A stretch of DNA of 35,440 bases from Schoenoplectus triqueter (lineage: Eukaryota > Streptophyta > Magnoliopsida > Poales > Cyperaceae): positions 1-35,440 of the forward strand of contig CAXKVV010001679.1 in the NCBI GenBank assembly GCA_964058805.1. The letters are read 5' to 3'. The translations under genes were made by a program, and so were the position numbers. The notes below the pieces were generated by a model. That model did no database searches. It was given only the letters and a program-made list of their open reading frames with translations, and was not told where the DNA came from. Below are positions 1 to 15,529 of the stretch, piece after piece (position 1 is the stretch's first letter; every line of letters starts with the position of its first letter).

Positions 1-660
1 GATATTATCTGTTTAATTGAGGGATAAAATGGGTATAATAAAAAAATATTATGACAAAAAATGAACCCTCCAATTCTTAGGTGCTTTATATAATAATATA
101 GATTTAGATTAAGTTATTATATATGGGTCTCTGTCATTTGATTTTCCAAAATTAGATAGCTTCTAAACTAAAAACGTGGTACATAAATACACGTGCGGAG
201 TTAAAATGTTTATGGATCCTTATGATAATCTCTGAAAATTTATGAATGGAACATTGATTGATTAATACCTCGGAGTCCATCTTGTGTAATTCTATTTGTC
301 AAGTCATTAAAAGATGCACAATCTGATAAAAGTAATGAAACCAACATTTAACAATTTCGGACGCTTAAATAAATTGTGTACTATGAAACAAACCTACGAT
401 ACTCAGTGGATTGATTTGAAAAGCAAATCTCAATCAGCTCCCAAGTACCTCCTTTATATGATTATATATATCCCACAACAAACGAAAATAAAACAAATTG
501 GTTTCCCGAGTCAAATGACCTAAAAGGTTCAACTTTTTAAAAAAGTTCCACATTCACGGCACAGGCGAATGCAACATGGCGTGAGAAACCCCCAAAAAGT
601 CATCACAACCTGACTTAGGGTTTAAATGTTTGTGATGTATTGATGTTGCAATTTAATTCG
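1..660. other. Intergenic DNA, no gene seen
   Basis: AT-rich sequence with only short chance reading frames. I see no recognisable protein, RNA or repeat. The 69-codon frame at 314-523 has no family resemblance and no intron or promoter context. Confidence 0.5.
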
Positions 661-1300
661 AGGTTAACAACAGCAAAGGATAAAAATCGCTCGCCATAAT
701 ATACCAAGGACTATTGCAATTTGGAAACATGACCACCATGTAGGTGTAGACCAGAGATTGGACTGACAGTTTGGTAGAACAGTGGTTGCAGGCCCAAGTT
801 TGTACATTTGTACATTAAAATTAAGACCACAAGGCCATGGCAATATCTGCAGCAAAGGGCCCAGTCTGAAGTTACAAAGAAATCTCGTACACATCCCATA
901 AATTGCACTGTACGGAGACAAGGAGAGATGCATTCTCTTAAACAATGACGGGCTCAGATAATACAGAAATTATGAAATTAGATAGCCCTTTACATATGCA
1001 GCAGAAATAAAGGTAGGTCCAGGTAACAGGGAAGATATTGAAATTACTGCAAATTACATTTTTTATAAATTCTGGCCAGATGTAAAAGAACAGAGATGAA
1101 GAAATAATTCCCGAGCAAAGGAAATAGGTGCAAGTAACAAAGGGTCCAGGCAGACCACTGGAAAGGAATTTTCGTATTCAAGTTGACAAGCAACTACATG
1201 TCCTCCCCAATACAAATGGGATCCCACACAATAATTCAGTAAAAAAAATATACAATTTCTACTTTTCGCAACAGTTGTACAATTTTTATTAAAAATTAAA
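661..1300 (-). other. Probable 3' UTR and downstream flank of the VPS4/SKD1 gene
   Basis: This lies directly after the VPS4 stop codon on the minus strand. A minus-strand AATAAA-type signal sits just past the stop (near 1284-1290), and more T-rich and AATAAA-like stretches follow. The short minus-strand frames here resemble nothing known, and one of them is only the read-through of the last exon. The end of the transcript cannot be fixed from sequence alone. Confidence 0.4.
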
Positions 1301-5839
<4,539 letters not shown>

Positions 5840-6070
5840 GGTGGCGGCGATTTGATCGCATAAGAGGCAAGGAGAGCGTCGATCGACGACGAATGGGAGG
5901 AAGGAATTAATTTTCTAAACTTTACCGATTTGGGGAAAGATCGGAGTTTGACGACGGACAGAGAAGAGGAAGAAGAGGTGGAGAGAGGAAAAGCGTGTTG
6001 ATTATTTTCCTTTTCTTCGTGAGGAATCGGAGCAATTCCGTTCCAAGCTTTCAAAGAATCGACCCTCAAG
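5840..6070 (-). promoter_or_regulatory. Probable 5' UTR of the VPS4/SKD1 gene
   Basis: On the minus strand this is a pyrimidine-rich leader (repeated CTTCTTCCTCTTC-type runs) directly before the GCCGCCACC-ATG start, as in many plant housekeeping genes. No upstream ATG frame fused to VPS4 is needed. The sequence beyond 6070 turns strongly AT-rich. I could not fix a TATA box or transcription start. Confidence 0.4.
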
Positions 6071-6179
6071 TTTATTATATTTATGTATAGGGAGGGGTTA
6101 TTTTGACGATCTTGACGACAGATTTTTAAACCCGTCAGCGTGTCCTCTTCTTTTCAAAAATAAAAATATTTATATGTAA

Positions 6180-6600
6180 TATTAATTTTAATATAAATAA
6201 ATATATAATATATTTTTATTAAATATAAGTTATATCTAAATCAATTGTAAACACTTTTTAGTTTTAAATAAAATTAATTTGTTATTTAATAAAAGATGAG
6301 ATACAAAATAAAATATTTTTTAGTATGGTTATACAATGCTTCATTTTTTTACAATAAAACATAAAAATATTTAATATAGAATTTATTTTTATAAAATAAT
6401 TATATTTATCATTAATTTCATTATAAATAAATAAAATATTTTACTTATATATAATTATATCTAAATCAATTACAAAAGCTGTTAAAATTTTAAATAAAAT
6501 TAATTCATTATGTAATGAGAGATAATATATAAAATATAATATTCTTCTTTTCTGAATAATATTGTACAATGTGAAGTTTTTTATAATGAAAAATAAAATA
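6180..6600. repeat. Diverged tandem duplication, period about 225 bp, AT-rich
   Basis: The string TTATATCTAAATCAATT occurs at 6230 and again at 6455. The downstream sequence (TTTTAAATAAAATTAATT, then TATACAATG or TGTACAATG before a T run) repeats in the same order. Many differences separate the copies, so the duplication is old. No coding content is seen here or up to about 7150. Confidence 0.5.
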
Positions 6601-7172
6601 GTTGATATTTAATTTATTTAATATACAATTTTTTAGACTTTTATAAATACATGGTAAAATAACAAACATAATGGAGAGAAAAAGTATGTTTGACTGAAAT
6701 CTAAACTGTCACTTTTATAAAATCAATCAATCTTAATCACAAATTCAAATATAAGTATTTAGATCATTATACATTATCTAATAATATTAATAGACAAATC
6801 TAGTTTATACTCTATTTATATTATAGTATAGATATAGATATAGACATTATTTATAAAATATAATAAATTTTCTTTTTAAAATAAAATTATATTGTAGATA
6901 GTTTCTCTTCTTTTTTAAAAAAAAAATCTAAATAGTTGATAATTTATTCAAGGAAGCCAATAGAGTACCTCCGAGATCAAACTCTACACCTAATTTAGCA
7001 ATGGGTTGCAAGTTCAACAAAAATATTCCTAAAACCCCCAAATATAATTTAGTGCTCCAAGATTCTATGAATCTAGGTCCAATCTTTATACAATCTCATC
7101 TTCACAAAAATTTTCTCCACTCCTAAGTAGTAATGGGTTGCATGTTCTATTGGTAATAATTATTATCTTTTA

Positions 7173-7497
7173 GAACCTCCAACAGATGAAGGGAGGCGTA
7201 GGGCTTTAGCCAAAGGATGTGTTATTCTAGGTGATATAGTCTTTCCTTTAGAGCTTTTTGATCCATCTAAGCATGACAAGGGCAAGGATCTAGTTTCAAC
7301 TTGGATCCACATTTTAGGTCTTCCCTACTATCTTGTGGTAGGATTTTGAGTTTCATAGAATAACGGATGAAATAGGGGATATATTACTTAATGCTGATCC
7401 TAAATCTGCTCATCATATTAATTTTACTTTCTTATGGCTTAGGATTGGAGTCCCTTCTCTTGATTCCATTTTCACCTGTAGAATATATGTTTTCTAG
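7173..7497 (+). pseudogene. LINE ORF1-like (DUF4283-type) fragment, frameshifted
   Basis: Two overlapping frames read as one broken domain. 7173-7349 includes STWIHILGLPYYL and then a stop. 7342-7497 continues with RITDEIGDILLNADPKS and LRIGVPSLDSIF before a TAG. The 'W-I-x-I-x-GLP' followed by 'I-G-x-x-L-x-x-D' pattern is typical of the DUF4283 domain in plant LINE ORF1 and zinc-knuckle proteins. The frameshift and stops show it is dead. The downstream zf-RVT-like piece supports a LINE origin. Confidence 0.55.
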
Positions 7498-7793
7498 ACA
7501 TTAAAGGCAGTTTCAAACTCTTTCAGTTGTATTTTGAGACCGATTCTACTGCATTTTACTCTTAAGTTGATTCGTGGTCTCAACAAAAATAGATTGATCC
7601 TAATCTGCTCATCATATTAATTTTACTTTCTTATGGCTTAGGATTGGAGTCCCTTCTCTGGATTCCATTTTCACCAGTAGAATTTATGTTTTCTAGACAT
7701 TAAAGGCAGTGTCAAACTCTTTCAGTTGTATTTTGAGGCCGATTCTACTATATTTTACTCTTAAATTGATTCGTGGTCTCAACAAAAATAGAT
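7395..7793. repeat. Tandem direct duplication, period about 199 bp, inside the LINE remnant
   Basis: The stretch from GATCCTAAATCTGCTCATC at 7395 to the AACAAAAATAGATT near 7595 is repeated almost base for base from 7596 to about 7793, with a handful of substitutions and a one-base deletion. It is clearly younger than the decay of the LINE reading frame that it duplicates. Confidence 0.8.
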
Positions 7794-7948
7794 TGTCACT
7801 TGGAAAGCTAAAGAATAAGAACCCAATCCCTTTACCTCTCCTAAAAACTATAACATATGTGCCTCATGTTTCAATTGCTAAAACCTCAACTCTGGTCACT
7901 CTCGAAAACTCTTTCTTCATACTAACTTGTTAAAAAAAAGGATGGAAA

Positions 7949-8083
7949 TGTTCCACTCAATGTGTGTTCTGTTTAGATATTAAATTCATTGAACACTTCT
8001 TTATTACTTGTCCTTTTATTAATGTTATATGTCAATGGATTGGTAGACATAATAATTTTATTTTTATAGGCTCTAATTTATAA
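7949..8083 (+). pseudogene. zf-RVT-like fragment of a LINE reverse transcriptase
   Basis: Forty-four codons contain C-V-F-C, then IEHFFITCPF, then QWIGRHN. This matches the 'CxxC ... EHLFF.CPF ... W' zinc-binding pattern at the C-terminus of plant LINE reverse transcriptases (zf-RVT family). No start codon or RT core is present and a stop follows. Its position 450 bp after the ORF1-like piece implies a large internal deletion. Confidence 0.6.
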
Positions 8084-8990
8084 GATTTATGGTGTTTAGA
8101 TTATGCTGTCCCTTTAAAAAATTCTATAATTGTTGAAAATATCTGATTTTGGCATTGATTCCTCATCCAATGTTTGGAAAAGGCCCTGAGATGTGAATTT
8201 TAGTTTTTTATCTATACAAATTTGATGTTTTTTGTGACTATTTGGATGCTTGTTTCAATCTTTTATTTTTTTTGTTATAGCAGGTTTTAGGTTTTATGCT
8301 ATTTTATGCTTATTTATTGCAATTATGGATTTGAGGGGGCATCCAACCCAATAAGGTTAAACCCATATCTCATCTCTCTCCGAGATATGCGACTAAGATG
8401 CACTTCAGTCGTTTAAAATATGATCGAAATTCGTTACAAATATAAAAGTCCATACTTATCGTGCTATAATTATTTTATTGCGTGACATTTAATTAAGATT
8501 TTGGACATAATCTTTATCGCAAGAGCATAATCAGACTTTGACGTGAGGGGGGTATTTTTAGAGGACAAAATTTGAAATTTTTTCATTATAATTATATATT
8601 ATTTTAATTTTTTCTATAAATATACATAATCATAAAAGTATTTTTAAAAAGATTTCTGATTGATTCAGTTGATCCTTGCACCATATAAATCTACCATGCG
8701 TTATTTTATTTATAGTGCATATAACATGCCGTTGTACATAATAATATCTAAAGATATTTCTTTATTTTTCATGATTACATGACTCCAAACGTAATCCTAA
8801 TTTTATTATTTATGGTCTTGTTATTTTATACAGTTAGCATACCAAAAAAAAATATTAAGGAAGAATAAAAAAATGAAAAAATTTTCGAGAAGGGAAATAA
8901 TATTATTCAGAGTCTCCCAAAATTATTAAAGATACGTAAAGAGCATACTATAGTGGTCTAGTTTACAAAATTAAATTTACTGAAACCCAA
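8084..8990. other. Intergenic DNA, nothing recognised
   Basis: AT-rich sequence without a convincing reading frame. A slightly more GC-balanced stretch at 8330-8560 may be an old retroelement flank, but no motif supports that. Confidence 0.4.
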
Positions 8991-9000
8991 TAAAATCAGT

Positions 9001-9094
9001 ACGGTATGGGACGATGCTTCCAGCTCCGATGAATCTAAAGTATGAATCACTGTAAAAATGAATGATCGAACCTGGAAACATCCACCCATACCGT
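9001..9094. repeat. Imperfect inverted repeat, 22-bp arms
   Basis: Arms at 9001-9022 and 9073-9094 pair at 19 of 22 positions (both begin ACGGTATGGG when read inward), around a 50-bp loop. The motif TGAATCACTGT also appears twice as a direct repeat around the right arm. It could be a small foldback or MITE remnant. Confidence 0.6.
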
Positions 9095-9213
9095 AAAAAT
9101 GAATCACTGTGGAGGGGTAAAGTGAGTAAAAATATTTGCACATATAGTAAAAATGAAGTACCGTTCGAATTATTTTTTAAATTACTATGAATAGTGGGTA
9201 AATTTTATATCAA

Positions 9214-9702
9214 ATGGATGTCAATGATGGTTTCCTTCAAGGAATACTTGAGAAAGATGTATACATAACCTTATCACTCGGTCATGAAAAAAGAAAACAA
9301 TGCTAACCTAGATTGTAGGCTATATAAATCGATATATGGATTGAACCAATCTCCACAAGTATGGTATGAAAAATCTAACTCTTATTTAATTTCGTATAAT
9401 TTTAGGTCTAGAAGTGCTGACCATTCATTGTTTGTTAAGCATTATCACACATATATAACTATAGCATTAGTCTATGTAGATGACATCATAATTATCGGTA
9501 ATAACTCAATCCAAATAAGAGAAGTTAAGGGAAAATGCACTTTCACATGAATGTCTCTTCCTCTCACAAAGGAAGCATATGTTAGACTTGTTAAGAGACT
9601 AAAAAATTAGATTGTAAGTCAATCTCAATACCTATTAATACCGGAAAAAAAAAACATTGTAGAAGGTGAGCCATTGAAGGATGTAAATCAATATCAAAGA
9701 CC
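9214..9702 (+). pseudogene. Ty1/copia reverse-transcriptase fragment, frameshifted
   Basis: From 9214 the frame reads MDVNDGFLQGILEKDVYITL, the RT 'KMDVxxAFLxGxLxExVY' motif. After a frameshift near 9284-9300 it continues as LYKSIYGLNQSPQVWYE and ALVYVDDIIIIGN, which carries the catalytic YVDD. The 9284 frame stops at 9550. Further out-of-frame traces run to about 9702 (EGEPLKDVNQYQR), a conserved segment after the RT. Stops and indels make it non-functional. It has no upstream gag, protease or integrase and is cut off where the large inverted-repeat block begins. Confidence 0.85.
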
Positions 9703-10028
9703 GTGCAATTTTTTTTCGCGCCCTTCACCGCCCTGAAAAAGGGAACTAGGTGATGAATTGCAGAAGAAGAAAACAGAGATACCTCTAAGTGTGTATTGGG
9801 TATATTTATATGAATTTGGAATGCACATTTAAAAGATTTTAGTAATTGTGGGGTCTTTAAGATTCCAATGGGCACAAACCCCATTGTTAATTACCCTAGA
9901 CTTTGAATCCGAGGAACTCTGATTAAGAAAGGGAAAAAATAAACAGAATAGTTAAGCAATTTTAAGTGGTCGTTGTGAGTAAGGGTGGGGAATATATGGA
10001 CTTTTCAAGATAGTCTACGCCTTGTGAA
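9703..10028 (+). repeat. Left outer inverted repeat
   Basis: It pairs with the reverse complement of 23291-23614 at roughly 85% by eye. Shared landmarks in the same order are TTGGAATGCACATTTAAA, TGTGGGGTCTTTAAGATTCC, GTTAATTACCCT, AATAGTTAAGCAATTTTAAG and CTTGTGAA. Similarity resumes near 10617 after an insert and continues, more diverged, into the AT-rich sequence beyond. Confidence 0.85.
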
Positions 10029-10030
10029 CC

Positions 10031-10118
10031 TCAATTAATGGCAGTTCAGACCATGAGTATTGATTAATGGCAACTCAGACTATGAGCCTCGATTAATGGC
10101 AGTTCAGACCATGTGAAT
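10031..10118. repeat. Three tandem 29-bp repeats
   Basis: ATTAATGGCAGTTCAGACCATGA-type units start at 10034, 10063 and 10092, exactly 29 bp apart, with few differences. They lie in a segment absent from the right-hand inverted repeat. Confidence 0.8.
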
Positions 10119-10159
10119 GTCAGTACGCAAGGTGTGAAGCTTGAAGCGCTATGCCAGCT

Positions 10160-10616
10160 CAGCACCAAGGACTGATTATCAGAAAGATGGAGAAGATTTT
10201 GATCGTCTTAACTGATCTTCTAGATTATGAACATGAAGCGCTATGTCAGCTCATGGACTAGGCATTCATATATCTCAATGATCCATATAAAGATACTAAA
10301 TGATTTTCGAGATATGAGATATTGAGTTAAGGTTCCTTACCAACTCGAATATCAAAATCAGGGTGAATCTTCCAAGATATAGGATGTGAAAGCAAGTGCT
10401 CTGCTCGCTCAGCATCCAGATCTTGTAAATCAGAAAGATGGGATTTAACCCCTTTGTTGGTCTTTACTGATTTTCTAGACTATGAATTTGAAGCACTATG
10501 TCAATTCATAAATCTAGACATTCAAGTCTTGATTATCCATATAGAGACTTGAATAATTTTTTAGATACGAAATATTGAGTTAAGACTCCTTACTAACTCA
10601 AATATCAAGATCAAGA
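10160..10616. repeat. Direct duplication, period about 256 bp
   Basis: Matching landmarks recur in order: ATCAGAAAGATGG near 10178 and 10431, GAAGC(G/A)CTATGTCA at 10233 and 10489, and ATATTGAGTTAAG near 10320 and 10570 followed by ACTC(G/A)AATATCAA. An earlier partial unit (GAAGCGCTATGCCAGCTC) is at about 10145. No reading frame spans it. Confidence 0.75.
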
Positions 10617-11480
10617 ATTGATTTTTGTTTTAGGTTGAGTTTGATTTATTTTTTAGATTGAATTTTAATTTTATTTATTTTATGAGAAAAATGATGTCCT
10701 TTTTATTATTTTTATTTTATTTGGGTTTGTTCATTTTATTTTTAATTTTGAGGTTTGGAAGTTTATTTAATTTTGGTGAAAGGAGATAACATTTTACTTT
10801 TAATTATTTTATTTGATTTATTTATGTGTTTAATTTGATTTATATTTATCTTATTTTTATTTGAAATTTATTTAATTTATATTTATATTTTACATTTTAT
10901 TATTTTTCTTTCATTTACGTACTTATTTTTATTTATTTTATATTTATTTTTATTTTACATTTATTTAATTTTGAAAGTTCAATTTAATGAATAGGAGTTA
11001 TATTTTATTTTAACTTTTATCATTTTATTTTTATTCTTATTCTATTTTTCATATATTTTAAGAAGCATGTGATTAGTTTTATTTAAGTAGGACTTATTTA
11101 TATACTTATTATTATTTCCTGCCATTTTCTTCTGTTTATTTCTTTATCTAAAAAGGGTACTTTAATAATATTTATATTTCTTATGTTTATTTATTTTCTT
11201 TCAAAAGAAATAGGATTTGATTTAGATTTTTTATTATATTATTTATATATTTATCATTATTATTTTTATTATATATTTCTTATTTGAGAAAATAAAGTGA
11301 AAATATTTTATTTTGTTTATTTGATTTTAACAAATAATGATTTGGCATTTTTTATTAAAATAATTATTTTTAGAAAAGAAAATAAGAAATTTTTCTTAAG
11401 GGATTTTGTTTGCTTTAAGAAAGAAAATAATATATGTAAAAGGACGTCTTTAGTATTATTTACAGAAATTATGGCATTAT
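10617..11480 (+). repeat. Diverged inner extension of the left inverted repeat, T-rich
   Basis: ATTGATTTTT at 10617 matches the continuation of the right arm just inside 23291. T-rich pieces such as TTTATTTAATTTTG and GAATAGGAGTTATAT (about 10990) have counterparts in the reverse complement of about 22800-23280. Low complexity inflates similarity, so the extent is uncertain. No gene is seen here. Confidence 0.4.
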
Positions 11481-12009
11481 GAACTTTAAAGGGTTTGTAG
11501 AAGTAAATTTATATTCGGTCTCAAAATTTAGTAGGTCTTGGAATAATTTATTTTATTTGCATTTTGCTCACTTTCAGATTTTTTATTTTAGATCCTATAA
11601 CGTTGAGTTAGGATTTAACTTCTTTTCTTTTATATTTTTAACTCTTCACAATGGAACCACGATCCCCATTTCTTTGGGTCAGGAATTGATTTTCACTTCG
11701 TTCTCTATCTTGGACTTGCTTGCTTTATTCTCTTCTTTTTGAGCTGACTCTTGGAATTTATTTTATTTCCCTCATGTTTATTGCATTCTTCTTTCAAGTC
11801 CAGTTGGTGCAAACCTGATACGATTTCTATATCACCATATATACATTATAAAAGATTCACAAGTTCATATATATGCAAACCAACCAAGTCATACCACTTA
11901 ATAACAATCAATGCATGGTCTAATATATGCATGTTTCAAGACTTTCACACATGAGACTCGACCAGTATATATATGTTTCCAATTCATTTAGCAATGGTCT
12001 CAGGTCAGC

Positions 12010-12070
12010 ATAATAGTGAATTGTGTAATTGAGGGCACATAATGGTGAATTGTTGTAATTGAGGGCACAG
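12010..12070. repeat. Two tandem copies of a ~32-bp unit
   Basis: ATAATAGTGAATTGTGTAATTGAGGGCACA is followed directly by a near-copy (TAATGGTGAATTGTTGTAATTGAGGGCACA). The rest of 11480-12780 is AT-rich, with a (TA)n run near 12326-12343. No gene is recognised there. Confidence 0.75.
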
Positions 12071-13109
12071 TCCATAGTACAACAATAGGAAAATTTTCAT
12101 GTCCAACATTCATATGTACACACAAAATTTACACAAATGAAATAATCACAGGACATATGCAAAGTTCGTACAGATGTATGACAATTTTCTTAGAAGTGAT
12201 TGTGCCTGCAAAACACATCATGTCAAATCGTGAAATTTAATTAAGCAATAATAATAATTAAAGAGGATAATTAAAATAATTTAGTACAAATTAACAAATA
12301 ACATAACCAACAATAAAAAAAATGTATATATATATATATAAAGCTAACATTAGATACTAATAATTTTTCTAATTAATGATGACTTACGTAAATAAGTAGA
12401 TGCATACCCTCAGCTTTAAAATAAAAGGATTAAATTAAAAATCAAATAAAGATACGTTTTAAAATTTAAAATAAACAATAAATCAATCGAATTAGAATTT
12501 GATTAATACAAAAAAAACTAACAATGACAAAGTCAAAAGTAATGATAAGTAAATAAATAGTTACAAGCGACTTAATTTTTATTGAACGAATAGCCTGATA
12601 TAAATAAATTTTGAAATAAATAGATAAATTGGTAAATAAATTAAGATGTAATTATGGTTGATAAATAAAAAAATCATAGTTTAACAAGGCAATATATTAC
12701 CTATAAAACAATAAATAGTTATATGAAAAATAAATAAATAAATATATATATTAATAACGTAAAGTAATTAAACAATTAAATTTGCTGATACCAACTTAAA
12801 ATCTAATTGCTATAGTGTAACGCAATCAAATGAGAAATTGAATAGAAATCGAACAGTACGAAACCATCAAGGAATAAAATTGATCCTTGGTGATTTCAAG
12901 TGCCACAATACCACACAAAATGACACCAAAGACCAAACACAAATTATCCCGAAATATCATAGACTTTTACCTAAGACTTTATAAACTTTTTGTAACATTT
13001 TCATAATACCCAATGGGTCCGAGAGTTTAAGAAAAACTTTCATCGCCACACCATTCTTTAATTTCTTTGATTTCACTCGATCCTAAACTATCTCATTTTC
13101 TTTCCCCCA

Positions 13110-13720
13110 TTAAATTCTCTCTCTCTTCTCTTCCATGACCGCATTTCCCCTTCCCTCTCTTTTCCCCCTATTTCCCTGACGACAACCCCAAACCCAATCC
13201 CCCCTTTCACAAGGAGTTTCCTCCGTTGTTCGCCCCTTTGCCCGATCTCGGTGCCACCTTCGCGCGCACCGGCTCTGTGCCGCCTCTATCACTCCCCTCT
13301 GGCCAATCGAGTCTGACCCGGCCAAAGCAACAACCACGCTCGCTCGTGCTGAGCTTGGCGGTGACCCCTGGTGCCACTCGACCTTCCCTTTTGTTGCTCC
13401 TCTTTGGTCGTTGAACCGAGCACCCCCTCGCCTCTGTTGGCGCCCTCACCTCTCCAGGCCCAGCTGCCACCACGCAGCCAGGGGGACATCGGACCGCTCT
13501 TCTATGCCGCTCGCACTTGACCCTGCCTCCCTTCCCCTCTTACTGCCTTGTGCCTTTTCTAGTAACCTCTTTCATTATCTGGCCGTGTGGGCCCTCTGTT
13601 GTGTTAGGGCTAAGCCCCATGCTTTTGTTTTTCCCTGGCTGGTTGTACCGGCTCTTGTGCCCTATGCGACTTGGTTTAGACTAGAGGTTGTTGTGTTGTT
13701 GTGACAGTCATTGTCTCTTA
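13110..13720. other. GC-rich island inside the AT-rich block, origin unknown
   Basis: The composition switches from AT-rich to C/G-rich at about 13110 and fades back after 13720. Several overlapping frames are open on both strands (plus 13226-13414 and 13411-13704; minus 13110-13337, 13207-13473 and 13289-13489). None resembles a known protein. Open frames on both strands are expected in GC-rich sequence, so I do not call a gene. It could be a captured 5' exon or UTR, or a retroelement LTR or leader. Confidence 0.45.
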
Positions 13721-13757
13721 GTATACTGATGCATGTGATTTTGCTATGCCTTGGTAC

Positions 13758-13779
13758 ACTGGTACCGACTGGTACCAGT
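13758..13779. repeat. Perfect 9-bp inverted repeat (KpnI-site hairpin)
   Basis: ACTGGTACC (13758-13766) and GGTACCAGT (13771-13779) form a perfect hairpin with a GACT loop. The surrounding 13720-14500 is T/G-rich and intron-like, with no recognised gene. Confidence 0.8.
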
Positions 13780-14887
13780 GATGCAAGGGCTTTGTTCTCA
13801 ACACTTGGCTCGATTCTGATATTGTCTCTGCTGCCTTGCCTCGGTGTGATTCTTGTTGCTTAGTAATTGCTTGTATGGTGCTAGCTTATTTACTGATACA
13901 CTTGTTTATATCTGTTACCCCTATGCTGAAATTCTGAGTTGTTGCCGCGTTGGTTTCTGAAATTTGCTATCCCTTGATCTGTGTGCTAATATTCTCCTTT
14001 GGTTTGGCTTTTGTGCTAATTGAACTATGGCTGATTTATTCCTGGACCTCTGATTCTATTATTACCAGTACATTGTGTTAAACTTGTTGACTGGTTCCTT
14101 TTTGCTTACGCTATACTGGGTCATTTTGGTAGTACCAAATGAGTCTTGAACTTTTGTCGTTTGTGCTGGACTTTGGATGGTTGGTTGTTCTGGATTTGTT
14201 TTAGTGATCTGAGCTGTGCCTCACTGTTCTCTGTCATGTTGCCTTTCCCTTGTGTGTGTTGCTTGATATGTTATGCTTTTAGTGTTGGTGTATCAGTTGA
14301 CAGAATTATGTCATTCTTATGATTATGTCTTGGTAGTTGCTGTCCAGGCTGATTGGGACGATAGAAACAAATTAAGGAACCAAATTGAAATTTTTGTGGT
14401 AATGACTCTTTTTAAGGGTTATATGCGCAAGATTCAACCCTTACGTACAATTGAACCTATAAGAATAGTCAGAAAAGAAATTGATCTTAATTAAGTGGGC
14501 CAAAAGGTTAATTTGGAAAATAATATAATTAATTAATTAGCAAGTGCCATGAATTTAAAAACATGCGCAACTAATAATTAATTAATACTTAAAGATGAAT
14601 ATGGGAGATGATTAAATGATCTGCCTCAATAATGAAAATCCGAACAGATACAGTGGTTTCGGAGCCAGCCTATGATCCCAAACACATTAAAACACCAACA
14701 CATTAATAAAACAATAATAATTTTCTTAAATTAGTTTACTTTCTTTTTACTTTTAATTTTTCTTTTAAGTTTTCCTTTTTAAATTTATTTTAAACTATTT
14801 TTCTAATTTATGAAAATATAATGTTAAATATATATATATATAATAAAAGAAAAATTGATAAGAATAATAATTAGGATATAATGAATA

Positions 14888-14940
14888 TATATTAGTATAT
14901 ATATATATATATATATATGTTATATATGTATATATATATT
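14888..14940. repeat. (TA)n microsatellite
   Basis: An almost uninterrupted run of TA dinucleotides, broken by a few G or TT insertions. Such runs are common between plant transposons. Confidence 0.85.
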
Positions 14941-15400
14941 AATCACTTTCTCTATTTTTAGATTTAAAAGAATATTCGAAATAAAGAATATATATAATAA
15001 ACAATATATATTAATCAATTTCTCTATTTTTAATTAATTAATTATCCTAATTATAATTAAATTAATTAAGGAATAACATTAAGTTAACTTATTTAATTTA
15101 AATAAATTAAATTAGTTACGTTAATCAAAATAAATATAATCTCAAAATACTAACGCAGTTTAATTAAAACAAACACGTTAAATTAAATTAAGTTTCATTT
15201 AATTAAGTTTTCTAAATTTCTTTTACTTCAATTAATATAATCTCTAAATTATAAAAGTAATAACTTGAATTATAATAATAATTTAGATTTTTAAATTATA
15301 TATTAATCAATTTCTCTATTTTAAATTAATAAGAAGAATACTAAATATATTAAATATAAAATATTATATATTAATTAATTTCTCTATTCCTAAATAAGTA
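14937..15400. repeat. Paired repeats with a higher-order arrangement (68-72 bp inside about 360 bp)
   Basis: TATTAATCAATTTCTCTATT-type motifs start at 14937, 15009, 15301 and 15369. Spacings are 72, 292 and 68 bp, so a doublet has itself been duplicated after about 360-364 bp. The material between is AATTAATTAAATT-type low-complexity DNA. Confidence 0.6.
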
Positions 15401-15529
15401 ATCATCCTTATTATAAATCAAATTTAATTAAGTGATAATAATTAGTTAGCTTAATTAATCAAAATAAAATTTAAATCAATTATATTAAATAAAAATAAAT
15501 ATAATCTTAAAACGCAAACATAAATAATA

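Noticed and set aside
11297..11954. Three consecutive plus-strand frames of 61-87 codons
   Set aside because: Phe/Leu/Ile-rich translations of T-rich low-complexity DNA with no recognisable motif.
13110..13704. Several overlapping open frames on both strands in the GC-rich island
   Set aside because: Stop codons are rare in GC-rich DNA on all frames, none resembles a known protein, and no frame dominates. Recorded as an island, not a gene.
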